A stretch of 64,000 bases of DNA from Bacteroidota bacterium. Lineage in GTDB: Bacteria > Bacteroidota > Bacteroidia > Flavobacteriales_E > Vicingaceae. The stretch covers positions 1 through 64,000 of the forward strand of contig JACPDX010000027.1 of the NCBI GenBank assembly GCA_016183805.1, written 5' to 3'. A program made the translations under genes and the position numbers. This document shows positions 17,726-26,114 of the stretch, piece after piece (the stretch's first letter is position 1; every line of letters starts with the position of its first letter). The notes under the pieces were generated by a model. It saw only the letters and a program-made list of their open reading frames with translations, made no database searches and was not told the DNA's origin.

Positions 17726-19579
17726 ATGAGTATAGAAAGTAAGACACTCCAACCTGAAGAATTACAAGCAGTTGTTATTCGGTTTGTTGGTGATTCAGGA
17801 GATGGAATGCAGTTAACAGGAACCCAGTTTTCCGATACCTCTGCAATGTTCGGAAACGATATTGCCACATTCCCCAATTATCCCTCAGAAATTAGAGCCC
17901 CACAAGGAAGTTTGTACGGAGTTTCTGGTTTTCAAGTTCACATTGGTAGCGTTGAGGTTAGCACACCGGGCGATAGTGTTGATTTGTTGGTAGCGATGAA
18001 CCCTGCTGCATTAAAAACCAATTTGTATGCGTTAAAACCGGGTCATACCATTATTGTTGACAAAGATTCCTTTAACAAAAAGAATCTGGAAAAAGCTTTT
18101 TATACAACCAATCCGTTGGAAGATGGAAGCTTAGAAGGCTACCGTGTGATTGAAGTGGACATGTCAACCTTAACAAAGGAAGCATTAAAAGATGTGGCAG
18201 GGTTAGACAATAAAGCGATTACCAGAAGTAAAAACATGTTTGCATTGGGTATGGTATATTGGATGTATAATCGTTCAACCGACCATACTGTTGATTTTTT
18301 CAATAAAAAATTTAAAAATAAACCGGAATTAGTTGAAGCAAATACGAAAGTATTGAACGCCGGATTTTATTTTGCTGAAACCTTGGAGTTAATTCCAAAT
18401 TCGTTTACCGTATCTCCAGCTAAAATGAAGCCAGGTACTTACCGTATCATTATGGGAAATACCGCAACAGCTTGGGGTTTATTAGCTGCTTCCGAAAAAT
18501 CAGGATTAGAATTGTTTTTAGGTTCTTACCCTATTACACCTGCAACAGATATTTTACACGAATTGGTTAAACACAAACATTTTGGTGTAAAAGCTTTTCA
18601 AGCTGAAGATGAAATTGCAGGAATTACATCAGCCATAGGTGCTGCTTTTGCCGGTGATTTGGCCATTACTACAACTTCAGGTCCGGGTTTAGCTTTAAAA
18701 GGCGAAGCGTTAGGTTTAGCTATGATGATTGAATTACCTTTGGTGGTAATTAATGTTCAACGTGGTGGTCCATCAACTGGTTTGCCTACTAAAACAGAAC
18801 AATCGGATTTGTTACAAGCCATGTATGGTAGAAATGGTGAAAGCCCGGTAATTGTAATTGCTGCGGGTACTCCTGCCGATTGTTTTAATTTTGCTTACGA
18901 AGCTGCAAGATTAGCTTTGGAGCACATGACACCAGTAGTTTTATTAACCGATGGTTATATTGCTAACGGTTCTGCTCCATGGAAAATTAAAAGTGTAGCT
19001 GAAATGCCGGAAATAAAAAATCGTAAAGTAACTAAAGCGGTTGAAAATTGGCATCCTTACAATAGAGATCCGAAAACTTTAGCCCGTGATTGGGCAGTTC
19101 CCGGAACACCAGGTTTAGAACATCGGGTTGGCGGATTGGAAAAAGATAGTGTAACAGGAGATGTAAACTATGTTCCTGAAAATCACCAAGTAATGACCAA
19201 TACCAGAGCCGAAAAAATTAAACGGGTTCAAGATAATATTCCTGACTTAAAAGTTGAATACGCTCAAGAAGGAGATTTATTGGTAGTTGGTTGGGGTGGA
19301 ACTTATGGCACATTGCACTCAGCAGTAAAAGAAATTACCGAGGAAGGCTACAAAAACATTGGGTTTGCTCATTTTAATTACATCAATCCGATGCCAAAAA
19401 ATACAGAAGAGGTATTTAAAAAATTCAAAAAAATTATTGTTTGCGAATTAAATAGTGGTCAGTTTGCCTTTATTTTAAGAGCCAACTTTGGCAAATTCGA
19501 TTTTCAACAAATTAACAAAGTTCAAGGGTTACCATTTTCTAACGACGAACTTATTCAAAAATTTAAACAACTATTATAA
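17726..19579 (+). CDS. korA: 2-oxoacid:ferredoxin oxidoreductase, gamma-alpha fused subunit
   Basis: 617 residues with an N-terminal gamma domain (VIRFVGDSGDGMQLTGTQF, residues ~14-200) fused to the alpha domain (SYPITPATDILHEL, then QAEDEIAGITSAIGAAFAG and TSGPGLALKGEALGLAMM). This arrangement is typical of two-subunit KorAB/OforAB enzymes of bacteria and archaea that oxidise 2-oxoglutarate or related 2-oxoacids to acyl-CoA with ferredoxin. It lies two bases ahead of korB and leads the whole nuo operon. 2-oxoglutarate is the probable substrate but this is not proven by sequence. Confidence 0.9.
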   Translation: MSIESKTLQPEELQAVVIRFVGDSGDGMQLTGTQFSDTSAMFGNDIATFPNYPSEIRAPQGSLYGVSGFQVHIGSVEVSTPGDSVDLLVAMNPAALKTNLYALKPGHTIIVDKDSFNKKNLEKAFYTTNPLEDGSLEGYRVIEVDMSTLTKEALKDVAGLDNKAITRSKNMFALGMVYWMYNRSTDHTVDFFNKKFKNKPELVEANTKVLNAGFYFAETLELIPNSFTVSPAKMKPGTYRIIMGNTATAWGLLAASEKSGLELFLGSYPITPATDILHELVKHKHFGVKAFQAEDEIAGITSAIGAAFAGDLAITTTSGPGLALKGEALGLAMMIELPLVVINVQRGGPSTGLPTKTEQSDLLQAMYGRNGESPVIVIAAGTPADCFNFAYEAARLALEHMTPVVLLTDGYIANGSAPWKIKSVAEMPEIKNRKVTKAVENWHPYNRDPKTLARDWAVPGTPGLEHRVGGLEKDSVTGDVNYVPENHQVMTNTRAEKIKRVQDNIPDLKVEYAQEGDLLVVGWGGTYGTLHSAVKEITEEGYKNIGFAHFNYINPMPKNTEEVFKKFKKIIVCELNSGQFAFILRANFGKFDFQQINKVQGLPFSNDELIQKFKQLL

Positions 19580-19581
19580 TT

Positions 19582-20595
19582 ATGGAAGCTACAGCTGTAA
19601 AAAAATATACTTACAAAGATTTTGTAAGTGATCAAGAGGTAAGATGGTGTCCGGGTTGCGATGATTACGTAATTTTAAATTCCATGCAAAAAGCACTTCC
19701 AGAAATGGGGGTTGAAAAAGAAAATGTTGTATTTGTTTCAGGTATTGGATGTTCATCACGTTTTCCATATTACATGAACACTTATGGTGTACATAGTATT
19801 CATGGTAGAGCACCGGGCATTGCATCTGGAGTAAAATTAGCTAATCCTAATTTAAGTGTTTGGATAATTACAGGAGATGGTGATGCAATGGCAATTGGAG
19901 GAAATCACTTCATCCATGTATTAAGAAGAAATATTGATTTAAACATTGTTCTTTTTAACAATGAAATATATGGTTTAACCAAAGGTCAATTTTCTCCAAC
20001 ATCATTAGTTGGGCAAAAAACAAAATCATCTCCTTACGGAAATACACAACCTCCATTTTCTCCGGGCGAATTGGCTTTAGGAGCTAATGCTAGATTTTAT
20101 GCTAGAATTGGTGGTAACAATCCAAAAGCAATGACTCAAATTTTTATTGAAGCTCATCGTTTTAAAGGAACATCGTTAATCGAAGTTTTACAAAACTGTG
20201 TAATTTTTAACGATGGCTGTTTTACAGATGTTACCGATAAAGAGGTAAAAGATGATAGACAAATTTATTTGGAACATGGTAAACCAATGATTTTTGGTAA
20301 AAACTCTGAAAAAGGGTTGGTATTAAAAGGCTTAAAATTAGAGGTGGTTATTATTGGCGAAAATGGTATTACTGAAAAAGATTTACTGGTTCATGATGCT
20401 AAAGAAAAAGACCCAACCTTACACCAAATGCTTGTTCGATTGGAATATCCGATTGCTACGGGTATTATCAGAGCTTTTGACGATGTTACTTTGGAAGAAA
20501 GAGAAGATGAATTAACTAAAAAAATTAAAGCGAACTCTAAATACAAAAAAACGGACGATTTATTCTTTTCAGGAGAAACTTACGAAGTGAAGTGA
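19582..20595 (+). CDS. korB: 2-oxoacid:ferredoxin oxidoreductase, beta subunit
   Basis: A 337-residue TPP-binding beta subunit. It has the N-terminal cluster motif VRWCPGCDDYVIL, GIGCSSRFPYYM (second Cys) and the TPP motif GDGDAMAIGGNHFIHVLRRNIDLNIVLFNN in two adjoining stretches, then IYGLTKGQFSPT. With KorA it forms the ferredoxin-reducing 2-oxoacid oxidoreductase. No separate ferredoxin subunit is encoded, so the soluble ferredoxin at 17175 is the likely acceptor. The last codons run into the repeat that separates it from nuoA. Confidence 0.92.
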   Translation: MEATAVKKYTYKDFVSDQEVRWCPGCDDYVILNSMQKALPEMGVEKENVVFVSGIGCSSRFPYYMNTYGVHSIHGRAPGIASGVKLANPNLSVWIITGDGDAMAIGGNHFIHVLRRNIDLNIVLFNNEIYGLTKGQFSPTSLVGQKTKSSPYGNTQPPFSPGELALGANARFYARIGGNNPKAMTQIFIEAHRFKGTSLIEVLQNCVIFNDGCFTDVTDKEVKDDRQIYLEHGKPMIFGKNSEKGLVLKGLKLEVVIIGENGITEKDLLVHDAKEKDPTLHQMLVRLEYPIATGIIRAFDDVTLEEREDELTKKIKANSKYKKTDDLFFSGETYEVK

Positions 20596-20690
20596 AGAAG
20601 TTGGAAGACCGAAGACTGAAGTTGGAAGACCGAAGTTTGAAGGCTGAGAACTGACAACTGAGAACCGATAAACTATGAACTGTTAACTTT
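20590..20690 (+). repeat. Low-complexity repeat (GAAGTTGGAAGACCGAAG / AACTGAGAAC type)
   Basis: Degenerate units GGAAGACCGAAG and then CTGAGAACTGACAACTGAG start right at the korB stop and run to the nuoA promoter. Related copies lie at 21629-21668 and 33631-33685. Confidence 0.75.
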
Positions 20691-20694
20691 TCAG

Positions 20695-20702
20695 TAATTT
20701 TG
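20695..20702 (+). promoter_or_regulatory. Candidate -7 element for nuoA
   Basis: TAATTTTG matches TAnnTTTG exactly, 24 bases before the nuoA ATG and after the repeat. It would give nuo a promoter of its own besides read-through from korAB. No clear -33 box. Confidence 0.4.
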
Positions 20703-20726
20703 CATAAATATTTATAAAAGAAGACA

Positions 20727-21077
20727 ATGGGTTCAGAAGCAATAATAGTTTTTTTACTGGCAGGTATAGTGTTGGTTGCAGGAGCTAATTTTTTATCCAA
20801 CTTAATATCTCCTAAATCGGACAATACCCAAAAAAGGGAACCTTACGAAAGTGGGATGCAAACTATTGGACCAACATGGGTTCAGTTTAAGGTAGGCTAT
20901 TATTTATATGCCATTTTATTTTTAGTGTTTGATGTGGAGGTAGCCTTTTTATTTCCTTGGGCAGTAGTGTTCAAAGAAGTTGGGACAGTTGCTTTAGTAG
21001 AAATCATTATTTTTCTATTTATTTTAGGACTAGGCTTATTATACGCTTGGAAAAAAGGAGCATTAAAATGGGAGTAG
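20727..21077 (+). CDS. nuoA: NADH-quinone oxidoreductase subunit A
   Basis: A 116-residue membrane subunit with three transmembrane helices and the conserved loop [47 protein letters not shown] (split here only by the reader), which contains the NuoA ESG and FDVE signatures. It forms part of the quinone-site/membrane junction of complex I. Its last ten bases overlap the nuoB start. Confidence 0.95.
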   Translation: MGSEAIIVFLLAGIVLVAGANFLSNLISPKSDNTQKREPYESGMQTIGPTWVQFKVGYYLYAILFLVFDVEVAFLFPWAVVFKEVGTVALVEIIIFLFILGLGLLYAWKKGALKWE

Positions 21078-21628
21078 AAAATAATACACAAATTCCTGCA
21101 GATTTTCCGGGAAAAGTAATTCCGGCAGGAAATGGAGCAAACATTATGGTTACTAATTTAGATAAAGTAATCAACTGGGGAAGAGCAAATTCTCTTTGGT
21201 CACTCTATTTTGGTACTAGTTGTTGTGCAATAGAAATGATGCAAACAGGTGCTTCCCGACACGATTATTCTAGATTTGGATTTGAGGTAGCACGTCCTTC
21301 CCCACGACAAGCAGATTTAATAATTATTGCAGGAACTATCGTTAATAAAATGGCTCCTGTTTTACGTCGATTATACGACCAAATGGCTGAGCCGAAATAT
21401 GTAATTGCTATGGGGGCATGTGCAATATCTGGAGGTCCGTTTTTTTACAATTCGTATTCTGTGGTAAAAGGTGCTGACCATGTTATTCCTGTTGATGTTT
21501 ATGTGCCTGGATGTCCTCCTCGACCAGAAGCTTTACTCGAAGGAATGTTGATGTTACAAGATAAAATACGACAAGAAAGTATGAAAAATAAAGAAAATCC
21601 GGTTGATGGGTTTGATGAAGGAAAATAG
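21068..21628 (+). CDS. nuoB: NADH-quinone oxidoreductase subunit B (cluster N2)
   Basis: 186 residues from the ATG at 21068, which overlaps the nuoA stop by 10 bases; an in-frame start 111 bases upstream would lie wholly within nuoA. N2 [4Fe-4S] ligands are visible in [19 protein letters not shown] and [14 protein letters not shown]. It passes electrons to quinone together with NuoD. Its C-terminus ends (FDEGK) at a GGAAGTCCGAAG repeat that fills the gap to nuoC. Confidence 0.95.
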   Translation: MGVENNTQIPADFPGKVIPAGNGANIMVTNLDKVINWGRANSLWSLYFGTSCCAIEMMQTGASRHDYSRFGFEVARPSPRQADLIIIAGTIVNKMAPVLRRLYDQMAEPKYVIAMGACAISGGPFFYNSYSVVKGADHVIPVDVYVPGCPPRPEALLEGMLMLQDKIRQESMKNKENPVDGFDEGK

Positions 21629-21668
21629 AAAAAGTTGGAAGTCCGAAGATGGAAGTCCGAAGAAAAAA
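21629..21668 (+). repeat. Low-complexity repeat (GGAAGTCCGAAG type)
   Basis: Two and a half GGAAGTCCGAAG-like units start at the nuoB stop and lie directly before nuoC. Same family as 20590-20690. Confidence 0.7.
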
Positions 21669-21679
21669 ACCAATGATAA

Positions 21680-22141
21680 ATGACTAACGAAGCTTTACAA
21701 AATATTATTACTACTTGGATTCCGGAATTAGAGTTTTCTGAAGCAGAATCACAGTTTTTAAATATTACGGTAAAACCGGAACAACTTCACGAATTAATGC
21801 TTCAACTAAAAAATAATAATGAAACAAAATTCGATTATTTGTTTTGCTTGAGTGGTGTGGATTGGGGCACTGATTTAGGAGTAGTTTATCATTTAGAATC
21901 TACTGATTACAGACACACCATCGTTGTAAAAGTAAAAACTGCCGATAGAGAAAATCCAACTTTTGATTCTGTTTGCGACATCTGGAAAACTGCTGAATTT
22001 CATGAAAGAGAAGTCTTTGATTTTTTCGGAATAAAATTCAATAATCATCCCAATTTAAAACGTCTCTTTTTAACAGAAGACTGGAGTGGTTTTCCACTAA
22101 GAAAAGATTATGTGGATGAAATTAATATGATTGTTAAATAA
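21680..22141 (+). CDS. nuoC: NADH-quinone oxidoreductase subunit C
   Basis: 153 residues of the peripheral 30-kDa subunit. FDYLFCLSGVDWG and the C-terminal signature WKTAEFHEREVFDFFGIKF, followed by HPNLKRLFLTEDW and GFPLRKDY, are diagnostic. It is separate from nuoD, as in most non-enteric bacteria. Confidence 0.94.
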   Translation: MTNEALQNIITTWIPELEFSEAESQFLNITVKPEQLHELMLQLKNNNETKFDYLFCLSGVDWGTDLGVVYHLESTDYRHTIVVKVKTADRENPTFDSVCDIWKTAEFHEREVFDFFGIKFNNHPNLKRLFLTEDWSGFPLRKDYVDEINMIVK

Positions 22142-22147
22142 ACATAG

Positions 22148-23269
22148 ATGGAACCAATTGTTGTAAATAATAACTTTAAATCGGAAGAGTATTTTATCAA
22201 TATGGGGCCGCAACACCCTGCAACACACGGTGTTTTGCGTTTATTGTTAACCATCGATGGTGAAATCATTAAAAAAGTTGAACCTGACTTAGGTTACATC
22301 CATCGGTCTATCGAAAAAATGTGTGAACGTGACAGCTATCAGCAGATTGTTCATTTAACTGATAGAATGGATTATTTATCTTCCAACATCAACAACGAAG
22401 CGGTTTGTTTAGCGATTGAAAATGCACTACAATTAGAAGTTCCTGAGCGTGTAAAAGTAATCAGAACCATTATTGGAGAATTAACCAGAATTGCTTCTCA
22501 TACGTTGTGGTGGGGAGTTATGGGGATGGATGTTGGTGCTTTTACTACCTTCTTTTACGGATTTAGAGACCGTGAAATGATTAATGATATTTTTGAAGAA
22601 ACTTGTGGTGCTCGTTTAACCATGAACTACAACATGCCAGGTGGTTTAATGTTCGACATTCATCCCAACTTTATAAAGAGAACGAAAGAATTTGTGGCTC
22701 ATTTTAAAACAAAATTACCTGAATACGATGCATTATTAACCAATAATATCATTTTTCAGCACAGAACCAAAGGTGTTGGTATTTTAACTAAAGAAGATGC
22801 CATTTCGTTTGGTGCGAGCGGACCTGTTGGTCGTGCTTCCGGTTATTCGTGCGATGTTAGAGTTCATCATCCATACAGTGCTTTGGACAAAGTAAAATTT
22901 AAAGAAGCCATGCGAACAACCGGCGATACTTTTGCTCGATATGAAGTGAGAATTGAAGAAATGTGGGAATCGTTATCCATTATTGAACAATTGATTGACA
23001 ACATTCCGGAAGGAGACTATAAAGTAGCTACCAACGCGGTAATTAAATTACCAAAAGGAGAATTTTACCAACGTGTAGAAACTGCCAGAGGAGAATTAGG
23101 TGTATATATCATCAGTACAGGAACAAAAAATGCACACCGGGTAAAATTCCGTTCACCTGGATTTTCGAATTTATCGTTATTAAACCATATTTCTGTCGGA
23201 AGTAAAATTGGCGATTTGGTTGCTATTATGGCAACGTTAGATTTGGTAATTCCTGATATAGACCGATAA
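22148..23269 (+). CDS. nuoD: NADH-quinone oxidoreductase subunit D
   Basis: 373 residues, the 49-kDa quinone-site subunit related to hydrogenase large subunits. MGPQHPATHGVLRLLLTIDGE, GYIHRSIEKM, DRMDYLSS and the C-terminal MATLDLVIPDIDR are conserved. The hydrogenase-type Cys ligands are absent, as expected for complex I rather than a membrane hydrogenase. Confidence 0.95.
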   Translation: MEPIVVNNNFKSEEYFINMGPQHPATHGVLRLLLTIDGEIIKKVEPDLGYIHRSIEKMCERDSYQQIVHLTDRMDYLSSNINNEAVCLAIENALQLEVPERVKVIRTIIGELTRIASHTLWWGVMGMDVGAFTTFFYGFRDREMINDIFEETCGARLTMNYNMPGGLMFDIHPNFIKRTKEFVAHFKTKLPEYDALLTNNIIFQHRTKGVGILTKEDAISFGASGPVGRASGYSCDVRVHHPYSALDKVKFKEAMRTTGDTFARYEVRIEEMWESLSIIEQLIDNIPEGDYKVATNAVIKLPKGEFYQRVETARGELGVYIISTGTKNAHRVKFRSPGFSNLSLLNHISVGSKIGDLVAIMATLDLVIPDIDR

Positions 23270-23279
23270 AAATAAAATT

Positions 23280-24338
23280 ATGTTATTAAGTATAACAAAA
23301 AATATTCACGAGTGGCTGTTTAGCTTAATGCCTGAAAACATTGCCAGTATTGTTGAGATGACCATAATAGCCGTAATCTATTTAACTGGTTTTGCAGTTG
23401 CCGGGTTGTTTTTGGTGTTAATGGAACGAAGAATTGCTGCATGGTTTCAGTTAAGAAGAGGTCCAAATCGAGTTGGTTTTCATGGGATTTTACAAACTAT
23501 TGCCGATGCACTTAAACTGGTTTCAAAAGAGTTGACAGGAACCATAAAAGCTGATAAGTTTTTATACAACTTAGCTCCTTATTTTGTAATAATAACTGCC
23601 TTATTGGCTTTAGCTGTTTTTCCTTTTACCAAAGATTTTCAAGCCTTTGATATTAATATAGGAATTCTCTTTTTAATTGCCATTTCGTCTATTGGAGTTA
23701 TTGGAATTTTATTGGCAGGATGGAGTAGTAACAACAAATTTTCGTTAATTGGAGCCATGCGAAGTGGTGTACAAACCATTAGCTATGAGTTGTCAGTATC
23801 CTTATCTTTATTAACGATTGTATTAATGACCGGAACATTACAACTTTCGGAAATTGTTGAGGTTCAAAAAAATGGTTGGCTAATTGTTCAAGGACATGTG
23901 CCAGCAGTAATCGCATTTATGATTTACATGATTGCCGGAACAGCCGAAACCAATAGAACACCTTTCGATTTAGTAGAAGCTGAATCGGAATTAGGAGCAG
24001 GTTTCCATACCGAATATTCTGGGATGAAATTCGCTTATTTCTTTTTAGCTGAATTTATCAACATGTTTATTATTGCATCTATTGCAACCACCGTATTTTT
24101 TGGGGCATGGTTATCTCCTTTCGGAATAACAGAATCAATTCCTTTATTGGGTATATTTTGGTTTTTAGCCAAAACCTTCGTTATCGTATTTTTAATGATG
24201 TGGTTCAGGTGGTCGTTTCCTCGATTAAGAATAGACCAAATTTTAACTTTAGAATGGAAATATTTACTTCCAATTAATCTAGTAAACTTAGTAGTAATGG
24301 CTATTGTTGTTTGGCTTGGCTTAACAATTCAATTTTAG
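23280..24338 (+). CDS. nuoH: NADH-quinone oxidoreductase subunit H
   Basis: A 352-residue, eight-helix membrane subunit forming the quinone chamber. RRIAAWFQLRRGPNRVG, ALKLVSKE, the acidic loop NRTPFDLVEAESELGAGFHTEYSG and RLRIDQILTLEWKYLLP are all family hallmarks. In this operon nuoH follows nuoD directly: the nuoEFG genes that usually sit here are missing. Confidence 0.95.
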   Translation: MLLSITKNIHEWLFSLMPENIASIVEMTIIAVIYLTGFAVAGLFLVLMERRIAAWFQLRRGPNRVGFHGILQTIADALKLVSKELTGTIKADKFLYNLAPYFVIITALLALAVFPFTKDFQAFDINIGILFLIAISSIGVIGILLAGWSSNNKFSLIGAMRSGVQTISYELSVSLSLLTIVLMTGTLQLSEIVEVQKNGWLIVQGHVPAVIAFMIYMIAGTAETNRTPFDLVEAESELGAGFHTEYSGMKFAYFFLAEFINMFIIASIATTVFFGAWLSPFGITESIPLLGIFWFLAKTFVIVFLMMWFRWSFPRLRIDQILTLEWKYLLPINLVNLVVMAIVVWLGLTIQF

Positions 24339-24343
24339 AAGAT

Positions 24344-24826
24344 ATGGGTTATTTTTCAGATATATATCAAGGTATAAAATCGCTTCTTACTGGCATGAGC
24401 ATTACTGGAAAGTATTTTTTAAATTTCAGAAAAGGCTCTATAACCCAACAATATCCAGAAAATAGAGAAACCTTAAAAATGTTTGAGCGTTTTCGAGGAG
24501 AAGTAATTATGCCTCACGATGAAAACAATGAACATCGTTGTACCGGTTGTCAAGCGTGCGAAATAGCTTGTCCAAACGGCACTATAGAAATTATTTGGGA
24601 CAGGCAATTGGATGAAGAATCAGGAAAAAAGAAAAAAATGATTGATAAACACATTTATCGTTTAGGAATGTGTACCATGTGTGGTTTGTGTATTGAAGCA
24701 TGTCCTACTGATGCGATAAAATGGGGGCAAAACTTCGAAAATTCTGTGTATGATAGAAAATATTTGGATAGGATTTTAAATAAACCGGGTTCTAAGTTAA
24801 TGAAAGGAGTAGAAGATAAAGAATAA
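24344..24826 (+). CDS. nuoI: NADH-quinone oxidoreductase subunit I (2[4Fe-4S])
   Basis: 160 residues from ATG 24344, five bases after the nuoH stop. Ligands for N6a/N6b are CTGCQACEIACP and CTMCGLCIEACP, with the typical YPENRETLKMFERFRGE lead-in. With no NuoG or NuoF encoded here, NuoI is the probable entry point for electrons from ferredoxin, as proposed for other 11-subunit complex I enzymes. This is inference from gene content. Confidence 0.94.
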   Translation: MGYFSDIYQGIKSLLTGMSITGKYFLNFRKGSITQQYPENRETLKMFERFRGEVIMPHDENNEHRCTGCQACEIACPNGTIEIIWDRQLDEESGKKKKMIDKHIYRLGMCTMCGLCIEACPTDAIKWGQNFENSVYDRKYLDRILNKPGSKLMKGVEDKE

Positions 24827-24830
24827 AAAT

Positions 24831-24860
24831 TTACGAATTACGATTTTTGATTTACGATTT
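24831..24860 (+). repeat. Left inverted repeat flanking the four-helix-bundle gene
   Basis: TTACGATTTTTGATTTACGA (the first 20 of 23 bases at 24838-24860) recurs as a perfect inverted copy at 25218-25240. It is the AAATCGTAAATC repeat type. Confidence 0.85.
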
Positions 24861-24866
24861 AAGAAT

Positions 24867-25226
24867 ATGCAGGAGTTAATTAAAAAAAGAACGAAACAAA
24901 TAGGTTTAGAAGTAATTCAATTAATTGATGAGTTACCTAATAAGCCATCTGCTTGGGCAATTGCTAAGCAAATTGTTAGGAGTTCAACTTCTGTGGGAGC
25001 AAATTACAGAGCAGCTTGTAGGGCAAAATCTACTCCTGACTTTATTAATAAATTGAAAATTGTAGAAGAAGAGGCTGATGAAACCTATTATTGGTTGGAA
25101 ATTTTGGAAGAAAGTGGGCTGGTAAATACTGCAAGAGTTGAATTACTTAAAAAAGAAGTGAATGAAATTCTTTCAATTGTTGTAGCATCAATAAAAACTA
25201 TGAGGGCAAAAAATCGTAAATCGTAA
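24867..25226 (+). CDS. Four-helix-bundle protein (23S rRNA intervening-sequence type)
   Basis: A 119-residue protein of the four helix bundle family first seen in 23S rRNA intervening sequences. Typical blocks are LIDELPNKPSAWAIAKQIVRSSTSVGANYRAACRAKS (shown as one continuous region, residues ~19-55), then FINKLKIVEEEADETYYWLEIL and a C-terminal VASIKTMRA. The molecular role is unknown; relatives form pentamers and bind nucleic acid in diversity-generating systems. It interrupts nuo between nuoI and nuoJ and is flanked by 23-bp perfect inverted repeats. The right repeat encodes its last residues (NRKS) and stop. It looks like a small inserted cassette that keeps the operon in one direction. 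Confidence 0.88.
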   Translation: MQELIKKRTKQIGLEVIQLIDELPNKPSAWAIAKQIVRSSTSVGANYRAACRAKSTPDFINKLKIVEEEADETYYWLEILEESGLVNTARVELLKKEVNEILSIVVASIKTMRAKNRKS

Positions 25227-25242
25227 ATCAAAAATCGTAAAT
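25211..25242 (+). repeat. Right inverted repeat flanking the four-helix-bundle gene
   Basis: Contains the inverted partner (25218-25240) of the left repeat and supplies the stop codon of the four-helix-bundle gene. It ends seven bases before nuoJ. Confidence 0.85.
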
Positions 25243-25249
25243 AATAACT

Positions 25250-25765
25250 ATGGAGAAAATACTGTTTTACATTTTAGCAATCATCATGATTGTTTTTGCG
25301 ATAGCTTCAGTGAGCAGCCGTAAAATGCTTCGCTCAGTGGTATATCTTCTATTTGTATTAATAGGCATGGCAGGAATTTATTTTTTAATTGATTATAATT
25401 TTTTGGCAGCCATCCAACTCACCGTTTATGCCGGTGGTATTATTGTTTTAATGATTTTTTCAGTCCTCCTAATTCATCACATTGAAATGGAGTTAGAAGT
25501 TGCTAAAACAATAAAAAAATTAATCACAGCAATTGCTTGTTTGGCAGGATTGGGCATTTTTTTAGCCACCATTTACTCACATCCATTTAATGTAATAGAA
25601 AATTCAAACTCAACAACAATTAGTGAAATTGGAAAAGGATTTTTAAGTTACGAAGCAGGTGGATTTATTTTGCCGTTTGAAGTAATTAGTGTGCTTTTAT
25701 TAGCAGCAATGATTGGAGCTATTGTAATTGCTAAAGGAACAAAGAAGTCGGAAGTAAAAAAGTAA
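25250..25765 (+). CDS. nuoJ: NADH-quinone oxidoreductase subunit J
   Basis: 171 residues with five membrane helices. VSSRKMLRSVVYLLFVLIGMAGIYF and the pi-bulge-bearing TM3 QLTVYAGGIIVLMIFSVLL are the conserved NuoJ core (each stretch noted by its first residues). It links the proton-pumping arm to the quinone site. It is the first nuo gene after the inserted four-helix-bundle cassette. Confidence 0.93.
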   Translation: MEKILFYILAIIMIVFAIASVSSRKMLRSVVYLLFVLIGMAGIYFLIDYNFLAAIQLTVYAGGIIVLMIFSVLLIHHIEMELEVAKTIKKLITAIACLAGLGIFLATIYSHPFNVIENSNSTTISEIGKGFLSYEAGGFILPFEVISVLLLAAMIGAIVIAKGTKKSEVKK

Positions 25766-25784
25766 GTTATTAAATAAAAAAAAC

Positions 25785-26102
25785 ATGATACTCGGAGTTA
25801 GCATATACGAAATCCTTACCTTAACATCCATACTGTTTTTTATTGGTGTGTACGGATTTATTACCCGAACCAACTTAATATCTATGCTAATTTCGGTGGA
25901 GTTAATTTTAAATTCATCCGTTGTAAATTTTGTGGTGATTAACAAATATTTATTTCCTGAGGTATTGCAAGGGGTTTTCTTTTCCGTTTTTATTATTGCT
26001 GTTGCTGCCGCAGAAACGGCTTTGGCAATTGCCATAATCATTAACTTGTACCGACTAATTAGCTCGGTTGAGGTTAAAGACACAGAAGTAATGAAGTATT
26101 AA
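25785..26102 (+). CDS. nuoK: NADH-quinone oxidoreductase subunit K
   Basis: 105 residues, three helices, with the two membrane glutamates of NuoK in MLISVELILNS and AAAETALAIAIII. Related to MrpC antiporter subunits and part of the proton path. Confidence 0.95.
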   Translation: MILGVSIYEILTLTSILFFIGVYGFITRTNLISMLISVELILNSSVVNFVVINKYLFPEVLQGVFFSVFIIAVAAAETALAIAIIINLYRLISSVEVKDTEVMKY

Positions 26103-26114
26103 TTATATATAGAC

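Noticed and set aside
20957-21067. Upstream extension of nuoB
   Set aside because: It lies wholly in nuoA; family N-termini fit the ATG at 21068.
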